The notes: generated by a model not told the origin, from the sequence alone. A DNA stretch of 64,000 nucleotides from Alistipes sp. (GCA_017555695.1 JAFZFX010000011.1:89603-153602); one strand, 5' to 3'. Positions 53,462-63,862 are shown, counted from the stretch's first letter. A program made the numbers and translations.

Positions 53462-53498
53462 AAGGTGTTTCAAGTAATCTTGAAACACCTTCTTTTTT
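53462..53498 (+). terminator. Terminator after purT
   Basis: A 13-bp perfect stem, AAGGTGTTTCAAG (53462-53474) with its complement (53479-53491), a TAAT loop and a run of six T. Confidence 0.88.
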
Positions 53499-53547
53499 AC
53501 TCTTCAAATTGTTTGAGTATCGAGATTTTATCTCGAACATAAAACAA

Positions 53548-53575
53548 ATAGAGCCGCCATAACTGACGGCTCTAT
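53548..53575 (-). terminator. Terminator after folD (pur operon)
   Basis: ATAGAGCCG (53548-53556) and its complement (53567-53575) form a 9-bp stem; on the minus strand it is followed by TTGTTTTATG, which fits the end of the pur operon. Confidence 0.65.
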
Positions 53576-53600
53576 AGTGAGTTATGGGATAACTACCCTA

Positions 53601-54452
53601 TTATTTCTCCATCTTGCGCAGGAAGCACTCGATAGTGTTCTCCATCAAGCAGCAAATAGTCATAGGACCTACACCACCAGGAACAGGAGTGATTGCTGAA
53701 GCCTTAGGCTCGATGGCTGCAAAGTCCACATCACCACACAACTTCTTTGTCTCGGGGTCACGGTTTACACCCACATCGATAACTACAGCGCCCTCCTTAA
53801 CCATATCGGCTGTCACGAACTTGGGACGACCAATAGCTACAACCAAGATGTCGGCACGGCGTGTAACCTCTGCCAAATTCTTTGTGCGGCTGTGAGCGAT
53901 TGTTACGGTTGCGTTCTCGTTCAAGAGCAACTTCGATACGGGAAGACCCACGATGTTGCTGCGGCCGATAACGACAACCTCTTTGCCTGCGATCTCAACA
54001 TTGGCACGCTTCAAGAGCTTGATGATGCCCTTGGGTGTGCAGGGAAGTGTACAAGGCTGCTTGAGCCAGAGGTTTGCCACATTCATAGGGTGGAAACCGT
54101 CCACATCCTTCTCTGCCTTGATGGCTGCGATAACCTTGTCAGAATCGATGTGCTTGGGCAGGGGCAACTGTACGAGGATACCATCTACCGAGTCGTCAGC
54201 ATTGAGTTCGTCGATGATACCCAACAACTCCTCCTCCGAGATTGTGTCGGGCTTACGGATGGTGGTATTCTTCATACCTACCTCCTCAGAAGCCTTTGCC
54301 TTACCAGTAACATACGATACGCTACCGGGATCCTCACCAACGAGGATAACAACCAAGTGAGGTACTCGGCCATACTTCTCGGTGAAAGTGGCAACATCAG
54401 CGGCCATCTCCTGCTTGAGCGAGAGGGCTAACTCCTTACCATTTATAATCAT
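53601..54452 (-). CDS. folD: Methylenetetrahydrofolate dehydrogenase/cyclohydrolase
   Basis: 283 residues: interconverts methylene-, methenyl- and 10-formyl-THF, supplying the formyl donor used by PurN and PurH. Motifs: [14 protein letters not shown] (with the catalytic Lys), [29 protein letters not shown], the NADP loop [14 protein letters not shown] and [10 protein letters not shown]. Last gene of the pur operon, 18 nt after purD. Confidence 0.96.
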   Translation of the reverse strand: MIINGKELALSLKQEMAADVATFTEKYGRVPHLVVILVGEDPGSVSYVTGKAKASEEVGMKNTTIRKPDTISEEELLGIIDELNADDSVDGILVQLPLPKHIDSDKVIAAIKAEKDVDGFHPMNVANLWLKQPCTLPCTPKGIIKLLKRANVEIAGKEVVVIGRSNIVGLPVSKLLLNENATVTIAHSRTKNLAEVTRRADILVVAIGRPKFVTADMVKEGAVVIDVGVNRDPETKKLCGDVDFAAIEPKASAITPVPGGVGPMTICCLMENTIECFLRKMEK

Positions 54453-54470
54453 AATAAATCAATCTTTAAG

Positions 54471-55718
54471 TTAAAATTTGAAAGCCTTGTCACCGATGTC
54501 GGTACGGTGGAAGAGGTTGTCGCACTCGATTTTAGCCACCTCTGCGGCAGCTTTCTGCTGTGCCTCGCGCAGAGTTGGAGCCTTGCATACGACAATCATC
54601 ACACGACCGCCAGCAGTCAGATACTCGCCATCCTTCATAGCTGTGCCCATGTGGTAAACCGAGCCATCTACATTCTCGATACCCTTGATTGCATATCCCT
54701 TCTCGTATGAGCCAGGGTAACCCTTCGAAGCCAGCACGATACCGAGTGTAGCCTGCTCATCCCACTCGATTGTGGGCTGCTTGCCCTCGGCAACATCGCA
54801 GAATACCTGGCAGATGTCGCTCTTCAGACGAGGCAGGATAACCTCTGTCTCGGGGTCGCCGAAGCGAGCGTTGAACTCGATAACCTTGATGCCGTTCTGT
54901 GTCTTCATCAAACCGCCATACAATACACCGCAGAAGGGGCAACCCTCCTCTACCATAGCGCTTGCTGTGCGGCGCATAACATTCTCCATAGCGTAATCGA
55001 GGTCCTCCTTTGTGATGAAGGGTAACTCGGTGTATGCACCCATACCGCCAGTGTTGGGACCCTTGTCGCCATCGTAGGCGCGCTTGTGATCCTGTGAAAC
55101 GGGCATAGGATATACATCGTGGCCATTAACGAAGCAGAGCAGCGAAAACTCGGGGCCCTCGAGGTACTCCTCGATAACCACCTTGCCCTGACCGAACTTC
55201 GAGTCCAAGAGCATATCGCGCAGAGCCTCCTCAGCCTCAGCCAGAGTCTCGGCAATGACTACACCCTTACCAGCTGCCAAACCATCGTACTTGAGTACGG
55301 TGGGCAGCGAACCAGCCTTTACATAAGCCAGCGCGGCGTCGAAATCCTCGAATGTCTCGTAACCAGCAGTCGGTACCTCGTACTTCTTCATCAGGTCCTT
55401 TGCAAACTGCTTGCTTGTCTCAATCTGTGCAGCCGCCTTCGAAGGACCGAAGATGCGAAGACCATTCTGCTTGAATGTGTCGGTAATGCCAGCCTCCAAT
55501 GCAACCTCGGGGCCTACTACTGTAAGCTCAATGTTGTTGCTCTTGGCGAAGTCGCACAAAGCATCAACGGCTGTCTCCTTGATGGCTACGCACTCGGCCA
55601 ATGCTGCAATACCAGCATTGCCCGGAGCGCAGAAAATTTTATCTACCTGCGGCGACTTGCTCAACGCCTCTACGATAGCGTGGCAGCGACCGCCTGAACC
55701 TACAACTAAAACCTTCAT
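54471..55718 (-). CDS. purD: Phosphoribosylamine-glycine ligase
   Basis: 415-residue ATP-grasp enzyme joining glycine to phosphoribosylamine. N-terminal GSGGRCHAIVEALSKSP, ATP-grasp loop VLKYDGLAAGKGVVIA, VIEEYLEGPEFSLLCF, and DHKRAYDGDKGPNTGGMGAY are all in place. It follows purH by 12 nt. Confidence 0.97.
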   Translation of the reverse strand: MKVLVVGSGGRCHAIVEALSKSPQVDKIFCAPGNAGIAALAECVAIKETAVDALCDFAKSNNIELTVVGPEVALEAGITDTFKQNGLRIFGPSKAAAQIETSKQFAKDLMKKYEVPTAGYETFEDFDAALAYVKAGSLPTVLKYDGLAAGKGVVIAETLAEAEEALRDMLLDSKFGQGKVVIEEYLEGPEFSLLCFVNGHDVYPMPVSQDHKRAYDGDKGPNTGGMGAYTELPFITKEDLDYAMENVMRRTASAMVEEGCPFCGVLYGGLMKTQNGIKVIEFNARFGDPETEVILPRLKSDICQVFCDVAEGKQPTIEWDEQATLGIVLASKGYPGSYEKGYAIKGIENVDGSVYHMGTAMKDGEYLTAGGRVMIVVCKAPTLREAQQKAAAEVAKIECDNLFHRTDIGDKAFKF

Positions 55719-55730
55719 AGCCTCAATATA

Positions 55731-57260
55731 TTAGTGCTTGAAGTGACGCATACCTGTGCATACCATAGTGATGCCGCACTCGTTGGCCTTCTTTACAGAG
55801 TCCTCGTCGCGTACGCTACCACCAGGCTGTACGATTGCAGTAACGCCGTACTGTGCAGCCAATGTCACAGTGTCGTCGAAGGGGAAGAAACCGTCAGAAG
55901 CCAAAACCAGACCCTCTGTGAAACCAGCAGCCTGTGCCTGCTTGAGGGCAATCTCGGCAGAACCTACGCGGTTCATCTGACCTGCACCAACACCTACGGT
56001 GTGACCATCCTTAACTACTACGATAGCGTTAGATTTCACATGCTTAACAACTCTCCAGCCGAAGTTAAGGTCAGTAACCTGCTCGGCTGTGGGCTTAGCC
56101 TCTGTTACGCACATCTCGGCAGTAACCTCGGCTGTAGTCTTGTCCAGATCCTGAACGAGCAGACCTCCGTTTACACTTACATACTGGTTTACTACGCTGT
56201 CGTCCTTAGTCATATCAACCTGTAAGAGGCGCAAGTTCTTCTTTGAAGAGAGTACCTCCAAAGCCTCGTCAGAGAACGAAGGAGCCATGATAATCTCAAG
56301 GAAGATGGGCTTCATCAACTCGGCAGCCTCGCGGTTTACCTCGCGGTTTACAGCAACGATACCACCAAAGATGCTGACCTTGTCAGCCTCGTAAGCCTTT
56401 GTCCAAGCATCTACTACATCTGTACCAATAGCAGCACCGCAGGGGTTCATATGCTTAAGACCTACACAGAAGGGCTCGTCAAACTCACGAACAATGCTCA
56501 ACGCAGCATTAGCGTCCTGAATATTGTTGTAAGAGAGCTCCTTACCGTTGAGTTGCTTAGCATTGGCGAGTGAGAATGAGCCAGCCTCAGCAGAGCCGTA
56601 GAACTTAGCCTGCTGGTGGGGGTTCTCACCATAGCGCAGACCCTGTACGAGATCAAACTCCAAGAAGAGCTTTTCGTTAAGGCCAGCAGCCTTGCGCATA
56701 TATGTAGCAATCATTGAATCATACTCTGCAGTGTGAGTGTACGCCTTTGCAGAGAGCTGCAAACGAGTCTCAACTGTAGTATTGCCTGTAGCCTTAATCT
56801 CCTCTACAATCTGTGCATAATCTGCGGGGTCGCACACTACGGTTACATCCTTGTAGTTCTTTGCAGCAGAGCGCAACATTGAGGGACCGCCGATATCGAT
56901 ATTCTCGATAGCATCCTCCATCTTAACATCGGGCTTTGCGATGGTCTGACGGAAAGGATAGAGATTTACACACACCATATCGATGAACTCAATCTGGTTG
57001 TCCTTTAGGGCCTGCAAGTGGCTCTCGTCATCACGACGCGCCAGCAAACCACCGTGTACTTTTGGGTGAAGAGTCTTTACGCGACCGTCGCAGATCTCGG
57101 GGAAACCTGTAACATCGCTAATGTTGATAACCTCTACGCCGCTGTCGCTCAGGAGTTTCATTGTACCGCCAGTAGCGATAATCTCCCAGCCCAGTGAGCG
57201 CAGCTGTTGTGCAAACTCCACAACACCCGTCTTGTCGCTTACGCTGATTAATGCTCTCAT
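55731..57260 (-). CDS. purH: AICAR formyltransferase/IMP cyclohydrolase
   Basis: Bifunctional enzyme for the last two steps to IMP. 509 residues: the N-terminal MGS-like cyclohydrolase domain (ALISVSDKTGVVEFAQ, TGGTMKLLSDSGV, GRVKTLHPKVHGGLLARR) and the C-terminal formyltransferase domain with KHMNPCGAAIG (Lys-His motif) and SDGFFPFDDTV. It lies 8 nt after purN. Confidence 0.97.
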   Translation of the reverse strand: MRALISVSDKTGVVEFAQQLRSLGWEIIATGGTMKLLSDSGVEVINISDVTGFPEICDGRVKTLHPKVHGGLLARRDDESHLQALKDNQIEFIDMVCVNLYPFRQTIAKPDVKMEDAIENIDIGGPSMLRSAAKNYKDVTVVCDPADYAQIVEEIKATGNTTVETRLQLSAKAYTHTAEYDSMIATYMRKAAGLNEKLFLEFDLVQGLRYGENPHQQAKFYGSAEAGSFSLANAKQLNGKELSYNNIQDANAALSIVREFDEPFCVGLKHMNPCGAAIGTDVVDAWTKAYEADKVSIFGGIVAVNREVNREAAELMKPIFLEIIMAPSFSDEALEVLSSKKNLRLLQVDMTKDDSVVNQYVSVNGGLLVQDLDKTTAEVTAEMCVTEAKPTAEQVTDLNFGWRVVKHVKSNAIVVVKDGHTVGVGAGQMNRVGSAEIALKQAQAAGFTEGLVLASDGFFPFDDTVTLAAQYGVTAIVQPGGSVRDEDSVKKANECGITMVCTGMRHFKH

Positions 57261-57268
57261 ATCTGTTT

Positions 57269-57844
57269 TTATTTTAATAATTTTTTTATCGTGTCAATAT
57301 ATAATTTGTGTTCAACCTTGTGTATCATAGTTGTCAGCTCTTCTATGTCGCTACCCTCATAGCCAAACGCTTGTTGGGCAATAATCTCGCCTCCGTCCAG
57401 CGTCTGATTAACATAGTGTACGGTTACGCCATAGACCTTGACGCCATAATTCACTGCTTGCTCGATGGCTTTAGCTCCAGCAAAGGCGGGTAGCAACGAT
57501 GGGTGGATGTTCACGATAGCCCCACGATAGGCCTCGAGCAATACCCTACCCACAATACGCATATACCCTGCGAGGCAAATCAACTCCACCTCCCTCTGGC
57601 GGCAATGCTCCACAATTAGACGCTCATACTCCTCCTTCGATGCATAATCTTTTGCCGCGAAGACGAAAGTCTCAACTCCCATCTCTCGGGCTATCTGACA
57701 GACGCGGGCCGATGGGTTGTCACTCACCAGCAACGCCACATCGGCGTTCACCTCGCCCGCAAGCGAGGCACGCACGATAGCTTCGAAGTTGGAGCCTTGT
57801 CCGCTTGCAAAGACGGCAATCTTATGCCTCGAACACGCAGTCAT
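57269..57844 (-). CDS. purN: Folate-dependent GAR transformylase
   Basis: 191 residues; transfers formyl from 10-formyl-THF to GAR. N-terminal AVFASGQGSNFEAI, the catalytic INIHPSLLPAFAG with its Asn-His pair, and VHYVNQTLDGGEII with the Asp. Start and purM stop overlap as TAATG, so the two are coupled. PurT at 52147 does the same step with formate. Confidence 0.95.
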   Translation of the reverse strand: MTACSRHKIAVFASGQGSNFEAIVRASLAGEVNADVALLVSDNPSARVCQIAREMGVETFVFAAKDYASKEEYERLIVEHCRQREVELICLAGYMRIVGRVLLEAYRGAIVNIHPSLLPAFAGAKAIEQAVNYGVKVYGVTVHYVNQTLDGGEIIAQQAFGYEGSDIEELTTMIHKVEHKLYIDTIKKLLK

Positions 57845-58869
57845 TACTCCAAGGTTACACCCTCACCCTCTACGATGTGGCCAATGATTGACGCCTTTTC
57901 GCCTGCAGCAGTGAGCAACTCGATAGCCTTGTCAGCCTCTGATGCGTCGAGAGCGATAACCATACCGATACCCATATTGAAGATGTTGAACATCTCGCGG
58001 TGAGCAATGTTGCCGTACTTCTCCAAGAAGCGGAATACGGGAAGAATCTCCCAGCTACCCTCCTTGATGTTTACGCCCTGACCCTCGCTCAAGATACGGG
58101 GAATGTTCTCGTCGAAACCGCCGCCAGTGATGTGGCTGATGCCGTGAACATCGCAGTTCTTGATAACCTCAAGCACCTGCTTAACATAGATGCGTGTGGG
58201 TGTGAGCAATACCTCGCCCAGGGGCTTGTCGCCCAGGTCAGCGTGAGGCTGGTGCAGGTCGAAGTTGTTGTCGCTAACAACCTTGCGAACAAGGCTAAAA
58301 CCATTTGAGTGTACACCGCTTGATGCGATACCAATCAAAACATCACCTACTTTAACTTTTGTACCGTCGATTAACTTCTCGCGCTCTACAACACCGCAAG
58401 TGAAACCAGCAATGTCATACTCGCCACCGCCGTACATACCAGGCATCTCGGCAGTCTCGCCACCGATGAGTGCGCAGCCAGCCTGACGGCAACCCTCTGC
58501 AACTGATGCTACGATAGCCTCAATCTTGGCGGGCTCGTTGTGACCGACAGCCACATAGTCCAAGAAGAAGAGGGGCTCGGCACCCTGTGCCAAAACATCG
58601 TTTACACACATAGCAACAGCATCGATACCGATTGTGTCGTGCTTGTCCATCTCGAAAGCCAACTTGAGCTTAGTACCAACACCGTCAGTACCACTTACCA
58701 AGATAGGCTCTTTGAAGTTGAGCGATGCCAAGTCGAACATACCACCGAAAGCACCAATGTTACCCATAACACCGGGACGGTTGGTTGATTTTACATGCGA
58801 CTTGATTCGTCTTACCACCTCGTAACCGGCCTCGAGATTTACGCCGGCGTTTTCATAACTTTTAGCCAT
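57844..58869 (-). CDS. purM: Phosphoribosylformylglycinamidine cyclo-ligase
   Basis: Closes the imidazole ring to give AIR, using ATP. 341 residues of the PurM/PurL fold: [51 protein letters not shown] and [13 protein letters not shown]. It lies between purL (23-nt gap) and purN. Confidence 0.96.
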   Translation of the reverse strand: MAKSYENAGVNLEAGYEVVRRIKSHVKSTNRPGVMGNIGAFGGMFDLASLNFKEPILVSGTDGVGTKLKLAFEMDKHDTIGIDAVAMCVNDVLAQGAEPLFFLDYVAVGHNEPAKIEAIVASVAEGCRQAGCALIGGETAEMPGMYGGGEYDIAGFTCGVVEREKLIDGTKVKVGDVLIGIASSGVHSNGFSLVRKVVSDNNFDLHQPHADLGDKPLGEVLLTPTRIYVKQVLEVIKNCDVHGISHITGGGFDENIPRILSEGQGVNIKEGSWEILPVFRFLEKYGNIAHREMFNIFNMGIGMVIALDASEADKAIELLTAAGEKASIIGHIVEGEGVTLE

Positions 58870-58892
58870 ACTATTTTATATACTTTTAATTA

Positions 58893-61800
58893 TTATTTAC
58901 GGAAGTAGTTTACGGCGTTAGCAAAGATGCTCTGCTGCTTGTTGCCGTGAATGTTCTTAAAGAGGTTCTCCTCGTAACGCTCGGTGTGACCCATCTTACC
59001 CAAAATCTGGCCGTTGGCGCTGATGATACCCTCGATACCATAGCTTGAGCCGTTGGGGTTGTGGGGTGCGCAGAGTGTAGCGTCGCCCTCGGCATCCACA
59101 TACTGGAATGCAATCTGACCGTTGGCGAATAACTCCTGTGCCATCTCCTCGCTCACTACGAACTTACCCTCGCCGTGGCTCACTGCGATTGAGTGCAACT
59201 CACCCAACTCGAATGATGACAACCAAGGAGAGTTAGTTGTCGCTACTCGTGTAGACACAATCTGCGAGATGTGACGGTTGATGTCGTTGCGGAAGAGTGT
59301 CGGTGACTCCTTCACAACCTGACCCAAGCGACCATAAGGCAACAGACCCGACTTAACCAACGCCTGGAAACCGTTACAGATACCCAAAATCAAACCGCCT
59401 CTATCCAATAGAGCGTGGATCGCATCGGTGATAACCTTGTTGTTAAGTACATTGGCGATAAACTTACCGCTACCATCGGGCTCGTCACCAGCAGAGAAAC
59501 CACCGCTGAGTACGAAGATGTGACACTCGTCAATCTTCTGCTTCATCTTCTCGATTGATGCGAAGATATCCTCGGCTGTAAGGTCACAGAATACGCTTGT
59601 TGTAACCTTTGCGCCAGCACGCTCGAAGGCCTTGCCTGTGTCGTAGTCGCAGTTTGTACCTGCAAATACGGGCAAGTATGCGATGGGCTGCTCTACGGCC
59701 TCGCCCTTATACTCGAATGTGCGCTTCTCGGGGTTGCTGTTTGTAGTCTTGCCACCCTCGATGCCGCGGTCGGGATATACCTTGCAGAACTTCTGTGAGT
59801 TTACCTTCTGCAACTCGTCGATGCAGAACGACTCGCCATTGAATACAACGGCAGCCTTGTCGATAGTCTCACCGATAAGCTCGGCAGCCTCGAAATCCAA
59901 ATCCTCTACAGCCTCGACAACGATTGAGCCGTAAGCGTAGTTGAACAGAGCCTGCTCGTCTATCTTGATATCGGCACCAACCTTGTTACCGAATGACATC
60001 TTTGCAACAGCCTCGGCAACACCACCGAAACCAACAGCGTAAGCCGAAACAATCTTACCCTGCTCGATAGCAGAACTTACGAATGAGAAGTTCACCTTCA
60101 ACTCCTCGGTGTCGGGCATATAGTTGCCAAGCGGTGAGTGGTTGATGATATAGAGCTTGTGACCGCCAGCCTTGAACTCGGGGCTGATTACGGTGCGAGC
60201 ATCAACTGTTGTGATACCAAATGCCATAAGCATAGGTGGTACATTGATGTTCTGGAATGTACCGCTCATTGAGTCCTTACCACCGATTGAGGGCAATCCC
60301 AACTCTACCTGCATCTTCAGTGCGCCAAGCAGAGCCGACAGAGGCTTACCCCACGACTTGTCATCGTGCATACGCTCGAAGTACTCCTGGTATGAGTAAC
60401 GCATCTTATCGTAGCGGGCACCTGCGGCAACAACCTTAGCTGCAGCCTCCACTACTGCATACGCAGCACCGTGGTAGGGGCTCCAAGATGAGATGAAGGG
60501 GTTGTAACCGAAGGCCATAATGCTGGCAGTATTTGTAGTAGCCTTACCTACGGGCAACTTCTGAACAGATACCTGAGTCTCGGTGTTCTGAGTCTTACCA
60601 CCGAAGGGCATCAATACTGTAGATGCACCGATAGTTGAGTCGAACATCTCGATCATGCCGCGCTGTGACACCACATTGTCATCCTCGAGGTTAGCCTTAA
60701 CCTTCTCGGCCAAAGTTGCACCCTCGATTGTGCGCTCAAACGGATTCTTATCCTCTACGGCTGCGATGCGAATCTTTGTGTAGTGCTTTGCACCAGCCGA
60801 GTCGATGAACTCACGAGAGAGGTTTACCAACATCTCGCCGTTGTAGAACATCTTAAGACGGTTTGTATCTGTAACATCGGCTACATAAGTAACCTCGATG
60901 CTCTCCGAGTGACAATACTCGATGAACTCGTCCATATCCTTGCGCTCGATAACTACGGCCATACGCTCCTGAGACTCGCTGATGGCAAGCTCGGTAGAGT
61001 TCAAACCGCTATACTTTGTAGGAACGCGGTCGAGGTAGATATCCAAACCGGGAGCCAACTCGCCGATAGCAACACTCACACCACCTGCACCGAAGTCATT
61101 AGACTTCTTGATAAGGCGTGTAACCTCTGCACGACGGAACAGACGCTCCAACTTGCGCTCCTCGGGTGCATTACCCTTCTGTACCTCTGAACTGCACTCC
61201 TCGATAGACTTAACATTGTGCTCCTTTGAAGAACCAGTAGCACCGCCGATACCGTCACGACCTGTGCGACCGCCCAACATCAAGATAACATCTCCTGCTG
61301 CGGGTGACTCACGGCGAACATCCTCGGCGCGAACAGCACCTACTACGGCGCCAACCTCAAGACGCTTGGCTACATAGTCGGGGTGGTAAATCTCACGCAC
61401 ATGAGTAGTAGCCAGACCAATCTGGTTACCATAGCTTGAGTAACCAGCGGCAGCCTTTGTCGAGATGATACGCTGGGGCAACTTACCTTCCATAGTCTCG
61501 GCTACGCTCTTGTATATATCACCAGCGCCAGTTACGCGCATAGCCTGGTATACATAGCTACGGCCTGACAATGGGTCACGGATGGCACCGCCCAAACAAG
61601 TAGATGCGCCACCGAAGGGCTCAATCTCTGTCGGGTGGTTGTGTGTCTCGTTCTTGAACTGCAGGAGCCACTTCTCCATATGGCCATCAACATCTACATT
61701 TACATAGATGCTACAAGCGTTGTTCTCCTCTGACTGCTCGAGGTTGTCCAGCACGCCAGTCTTCTTTAGGTAGCGGGCACCAACTGTAGCCAGCTCCATC

Positions 61801-62597
61801 AGGCAGAGGCTCTTCTGCTCACGGCCCAACTCCTCGCGGATACGCTTCAAAGTCTCGAGTGAAGAGTCCAACTCGGCAGAGAGGAATGACTCATCGATTG
61901 TAATCTCCTCAATCTCGGTAGTAAATGTGGTGTGACGGCAGTGGTCGCTCCAGTATGTGTCGAGGATGCGCAACTCTGTCTCTGACGGGTCGCGATTCTC
62001 GGCCTTATAGTAGTTTACAACCTCCTGCAGGTCGTCGGCGTTCATCGCCAAACCATACTGCTTGCAGAAGGGGGCTAACTCCTCGCTTTTGAGGGCTGTC
62101 AAACCGTGAAGAATAGCTACGGGCTTAACCTCGGCATCCTCCATATCGGTCAATACGCTCAAATCCTTACGGCGTGACTCAACGGCGTTGATGTAGTAAC
62201 GCTCAACACGAGCCAACTCCTCCTCGGTGATGGCATCATCGAAGATAAGCAACTTTGAACTCTTGATGCGTACATTGGCTGTAGGCTCAATCAATCTTAC
62301 ACAATCTACAGCCGAGCTTGCGCGCTGGTCGAACTGACCAGGCAGATACTCCACTGCCAAATACTTGCGGCCGGCGAGGTCACACTCGTCGCTTACGCAG
62401 TCTGTTACAATCTCACCGAATACGGCGTAACGGCTCTTCTCGAGAAGCTCCTCAGAAAATCCGAACAGGTCGTAGACATTCAGTAGTCTCATCGACTCCA
62501 GATTCAGACCAAGGTTGTTGTTCAACTCCTTGCGCAGAGTCTCGGCCTCGACCTGAAAACGCGGATATTTCTCTACAAAAATACGGTAGTTTTTCAT
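58893..62597 (-). CDS. purL: Phosphoribosylformylglycinamidine synthase, large single-chain form
   Basis: 1234 residues, the proteobacterial/eukaryotic-type PurL in which N-terminal, two PurM-like synthetase and C-terminal class I glutaminase domains are in one chain, so no purQ or purS is needed. Visible: TYWSDHCRHTTF, FKNETHNHPTEIEPFGGASTCLGG, GGKDSMSGTF, and in the glutaminase domain GICNGFQAL with an intact Cys and a late MGHTERYE. Unlike CarA in this window, its glutaminase site is preserved. Confidence 0.97.
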   Translation of the reverse strand: MKNYRIFVEKYPRFQVEAETLRKELNNNLGLNLESMRLLNVYDLFGFSEELLEKSRYAVFGEIVTDCVSDECDLAGRKYLAVEYLPGQFDQRASSAVDCVRLIEPTANVRIKSSKLLIFDDAITEEELARVERYYINAVESRRKDLSVLTDMEDAEVKPVAILHGLTALKSEELAPFCKQYGLAMNADDLQEVVNYYKAENRDPSETELRILDTYWSDHCRHTTFTTEIEEITIDESFLSAELDSSLETLKRIREELGREQKSLCLMELATVGARYLKKTGVLDNLEQSEENNACSIYVNVDVDGHMEKWLLQFKNETHNHPTEIEPFGGASTCLGGAIRDPLSGRSYVYQAMRVTGAGDIYKSVAETMEGKLPQRIISTKAAAGYSSYGNQIGLATTHVREIYHPDYVAKRLEVGAVVGAVRAEDVRRESPAAGDVILMLGGRTGRDGIGGATGSSKEHNVKSIEECSSEVQKGNAPEERKLERLFRRAEVTRLIKKSNDFGAGGVSVAIGELAPGLDIYLDRVPTKYSGLNSTELAISESQERMAVVIERKDMDEFIEYCHSESIEVTYVADVTDTNRLKMFYNGEMLVNLSREFIDSAGAKHYTKIRIAAVEDKNPFERTIEGATLAEKVKANLEDDNVVSQRGMIEMFDSTIGASTVLMPFGGKTQNTETQVSVQKLPVGKATTNTASIMAFGYNPFISSWSPYHGAAYAVVEAAAKVVAAGARYDKMRYSYQEYFERMHDDKSWGKPLSALLGALKMQVELGLPSIGGKDSMSGTFQNINVPPMLMAFGITTVDARTVISPEFKAGGHKLYIINHSPLGNYMPDTEELKVNFSFVSSAIEQGKIVSAYAVGFGGVAEAVAKMSFGNKVGADIKIDEQALFNYAYGSIVVEAVEDLDFEAAELIGETIDKAAVVFNGESFCIDELQKVNSQKFCKVYPDRGIEGGKTTNSNPEKRTFEYKGEAVEQPIAYLPVFAGTNCDYDTGKAFERAGAKVTTSVFCDLTAEDIFASIEKMKQKIDECHIFVLSGGFSAGDEPDGSGKFIANVLNNKVITDAIHALLDRGGLILGICNGFQALVKSGLLPYGRLGQVVKESPTLFRNDINRHISQIVSTRVATTNSPWLSSFELGELHSIAVSHGEGKFVVSEEMAQELFANGQIAFQYVDAEGDATLCAPHNPNGSSYGIEGIISANGQILGKMGHTERYEENLFKNIHGNKQQSIFANAVNYFRK

Positions 62598-62637
62598 ATC
62601 TAAATTTTACTTTGTTTTTGCTCTTTTGGTTTGTCTA

Positions 62638-63105
62638 TTACAACTCAGCCTCCAGTACCTTCTCGGTCTGTGCCTTGCGGAAAGCCTCCAGGCGAGCCTC
62701 AAGCTCCTTGTCTGTGAGGGCGAAGATCGAAGCTGCAATCAATGCTGCATTCTTTGCTCCGTTGATGGCTGTTGTAGATACGGGGATACCACCCGGCATC
62801 TGAACAATCGAAAGCAATGAGTCCAAGCCACCCAAAGCCGATGTCTTGATAGGTACTCCGATTACGGGTACTGTTGTCAGAGCGGCTGTTACGCCTGCTA
62901 CATGAGCGGCACCTCCTGCACCTGCGATGATGGCGCCAATACCGCGCTCTTTAGCTGTTGTGGCATACTCAACCATCAGGTGAGGTGTGCGGTGTGCGCT
63001 GATTACGCGCTTCTCGTACTCGATACCCAACTCTTCCAATGTCTCACAAGCGGCTGACATAACTCCCCAGTCACTTGTCGAACCCATAATAACTGCAACT
63101 TTCAT
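62638..63105 (-). CDS. purE: N5-carboxyaminoimidazole ribonucleotide mutase
   Basis: 155 residues of class I or II Pur[55 protein letters not shown] and [20 protein letters not shown]. No purK gene is next to it, so class I or a separate purK elsewhere cannot be told apart. First structural gene of the pur operon, 40 nt before purL. Confidence 0.96.
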   Translation of the reverse strand: MKVAVIMGSTSDWGVMSAACETLEELGIEYEKRVISAHRTPHLMVEYATTAKERGIGAIIAGAGGAAHVAGVTAALTTVPVIGVPIKTSALGGLDSLLSIVQMPGGIPVSTTAINGAKNAALIAASIFALTDKELEARLEAFRKAQTEKVLEAEL

Positions 63106-63124
63106 ATTGTCAATGTGTAATGTT

Positions 63125-63159
63125 AAAAACGCAGCCGCTGTAGCAGAAGCTACAACGGC
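63125..63159 (-). terminator. Terminator-like hairpin in the pur operon leader
   Basis: On the minus strand GCCGTTGTAGC (63159-63149) pairs with GCTACAGCGGC (63144-63134) over 11 bp with one U-G pair and a TTCT loop; after TGCG comes a run of five T (63129-63125). The stem lies about 30 nt upstream of purE, between the leader ORF and the first gene. The T-run is displaced by four nt, so it is weaker than the pyr attenuator. Confidence 0.5.
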
Positions 63160-63171
63160 CTATTTATCCTG

Positions 63172-63369
63172 TTAAATTAAATTTTTATTCTTCGTGTTAC
63201 GGCATACGATGTCCATTCGGTCATCCCTATGGCAAGAATATACGCAACAAAGCAGGTGGTCGAGCATAGTTACAAGCAGACCATCTGTAGCCATTTTGTT
63301 GTTGTGTACAACGGGAAAATGGCGTAAAAAACAAGTGCTTAATGAGTTATCTTTCTTTGCGATATTCAT
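63172..63369 (-). CDS. Possible pur operon leader ORF
   Basis: A 65-codon frame begins right at the predicted transcription start (ATG at 63369; TATTTTTG box at 63375-63382), so it would be leaderless, or it may start at an inner ATG at 63294. It ends with TAA 12 nt before the hairpin at 63134-63159. The product (Cys-rich in the middle, CCVYSC, and Asn/Lys-rich at the end) has no recognisable domain. The same stretch can form an RNA hairpin (63290-63323, GCCATTTT with AAAATGGC and an inner GTTGT/ACAAC), so a structured untranslated leader is the main alternative. Confidence 0.3.
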   Translation of the reverse strand: MNIAKKDNSLSTCFLRHFPVVHNNKMATDGLLVTMLDHLLCCVYSCHRDDRMDIVCRNTKNKNLI

Positions 63370-63374
63370 AAGCG

Positions 63375-63382
63375 CAAAAATA
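63375..63382 (-). promoter_or_regulatory. Promoter -7 box of the pur operon
   Basis: The minus strand reads TATTTTTG, a perfect TAnnTTTG box, 270 nt upstream of purE. No TTTG is found at the right spacing. It implies a leader of about 265 nt. Confidence 0.55.
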
Positions 63383-63399
63383 CACTATTTTTATTAGAA

Positions 63400-63860
63400 A
63401 AAGAAATAATAATAGCACAAAAATATCAACAAATTATTCAATTCTCGGGTGGCTTTATTCGGTTTGGTCGAGAGTGTGGAAAATAGTGCGATTTTTGGCC
63501 GTGTTTATTATTTGATTTTTGTACTTGATTTTGCTTGCGCATACTGTGTGATTTTAGGCGGAAAATAAGAGTGAATTTGGTTGTGAACTGTAATCTTATT
63601 TAGTGATGGAAAATATTGAAAATTAAATATTTGTAATTTTGTGTCTTGCTTCTATTGATAGGTTGGTTTTTCTTCTAAATAGTTGTTCTTTTGGGAGGTT
63701 GAAAATATACAGAATTTATATGTGTAACCCTTCGGAAATTTAATAAATTATCCCCGCTGTCATTTGCTGTTATCTTTGGTTACGAAAGCTCGAAAATTTA
63801 TTTTGTCTGCCAAGTGTTGATGGCGGGTGGAGTTATTTGCTCAATTCGCTGAAAAAATGG
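63400..63860. other. AT-rich intergenic stretch without a supported gene
   Basis: Only short shadow frames are open here. One TATCTTTG box on the plus strand (63771-63778) could drive something to the right, but it has no matching -33 box and no gene follows before the window ends. I see no RNA gene or repeat in this part. Confidence 0.5.
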
Positions 63861-63862
63861 GC

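Noticed and set aside
53522-53534. GAGAT-TTT-ATCTC palindrome
   Set aside because: Only 5 bp per arm in AT-rich DNA; expected by chance.
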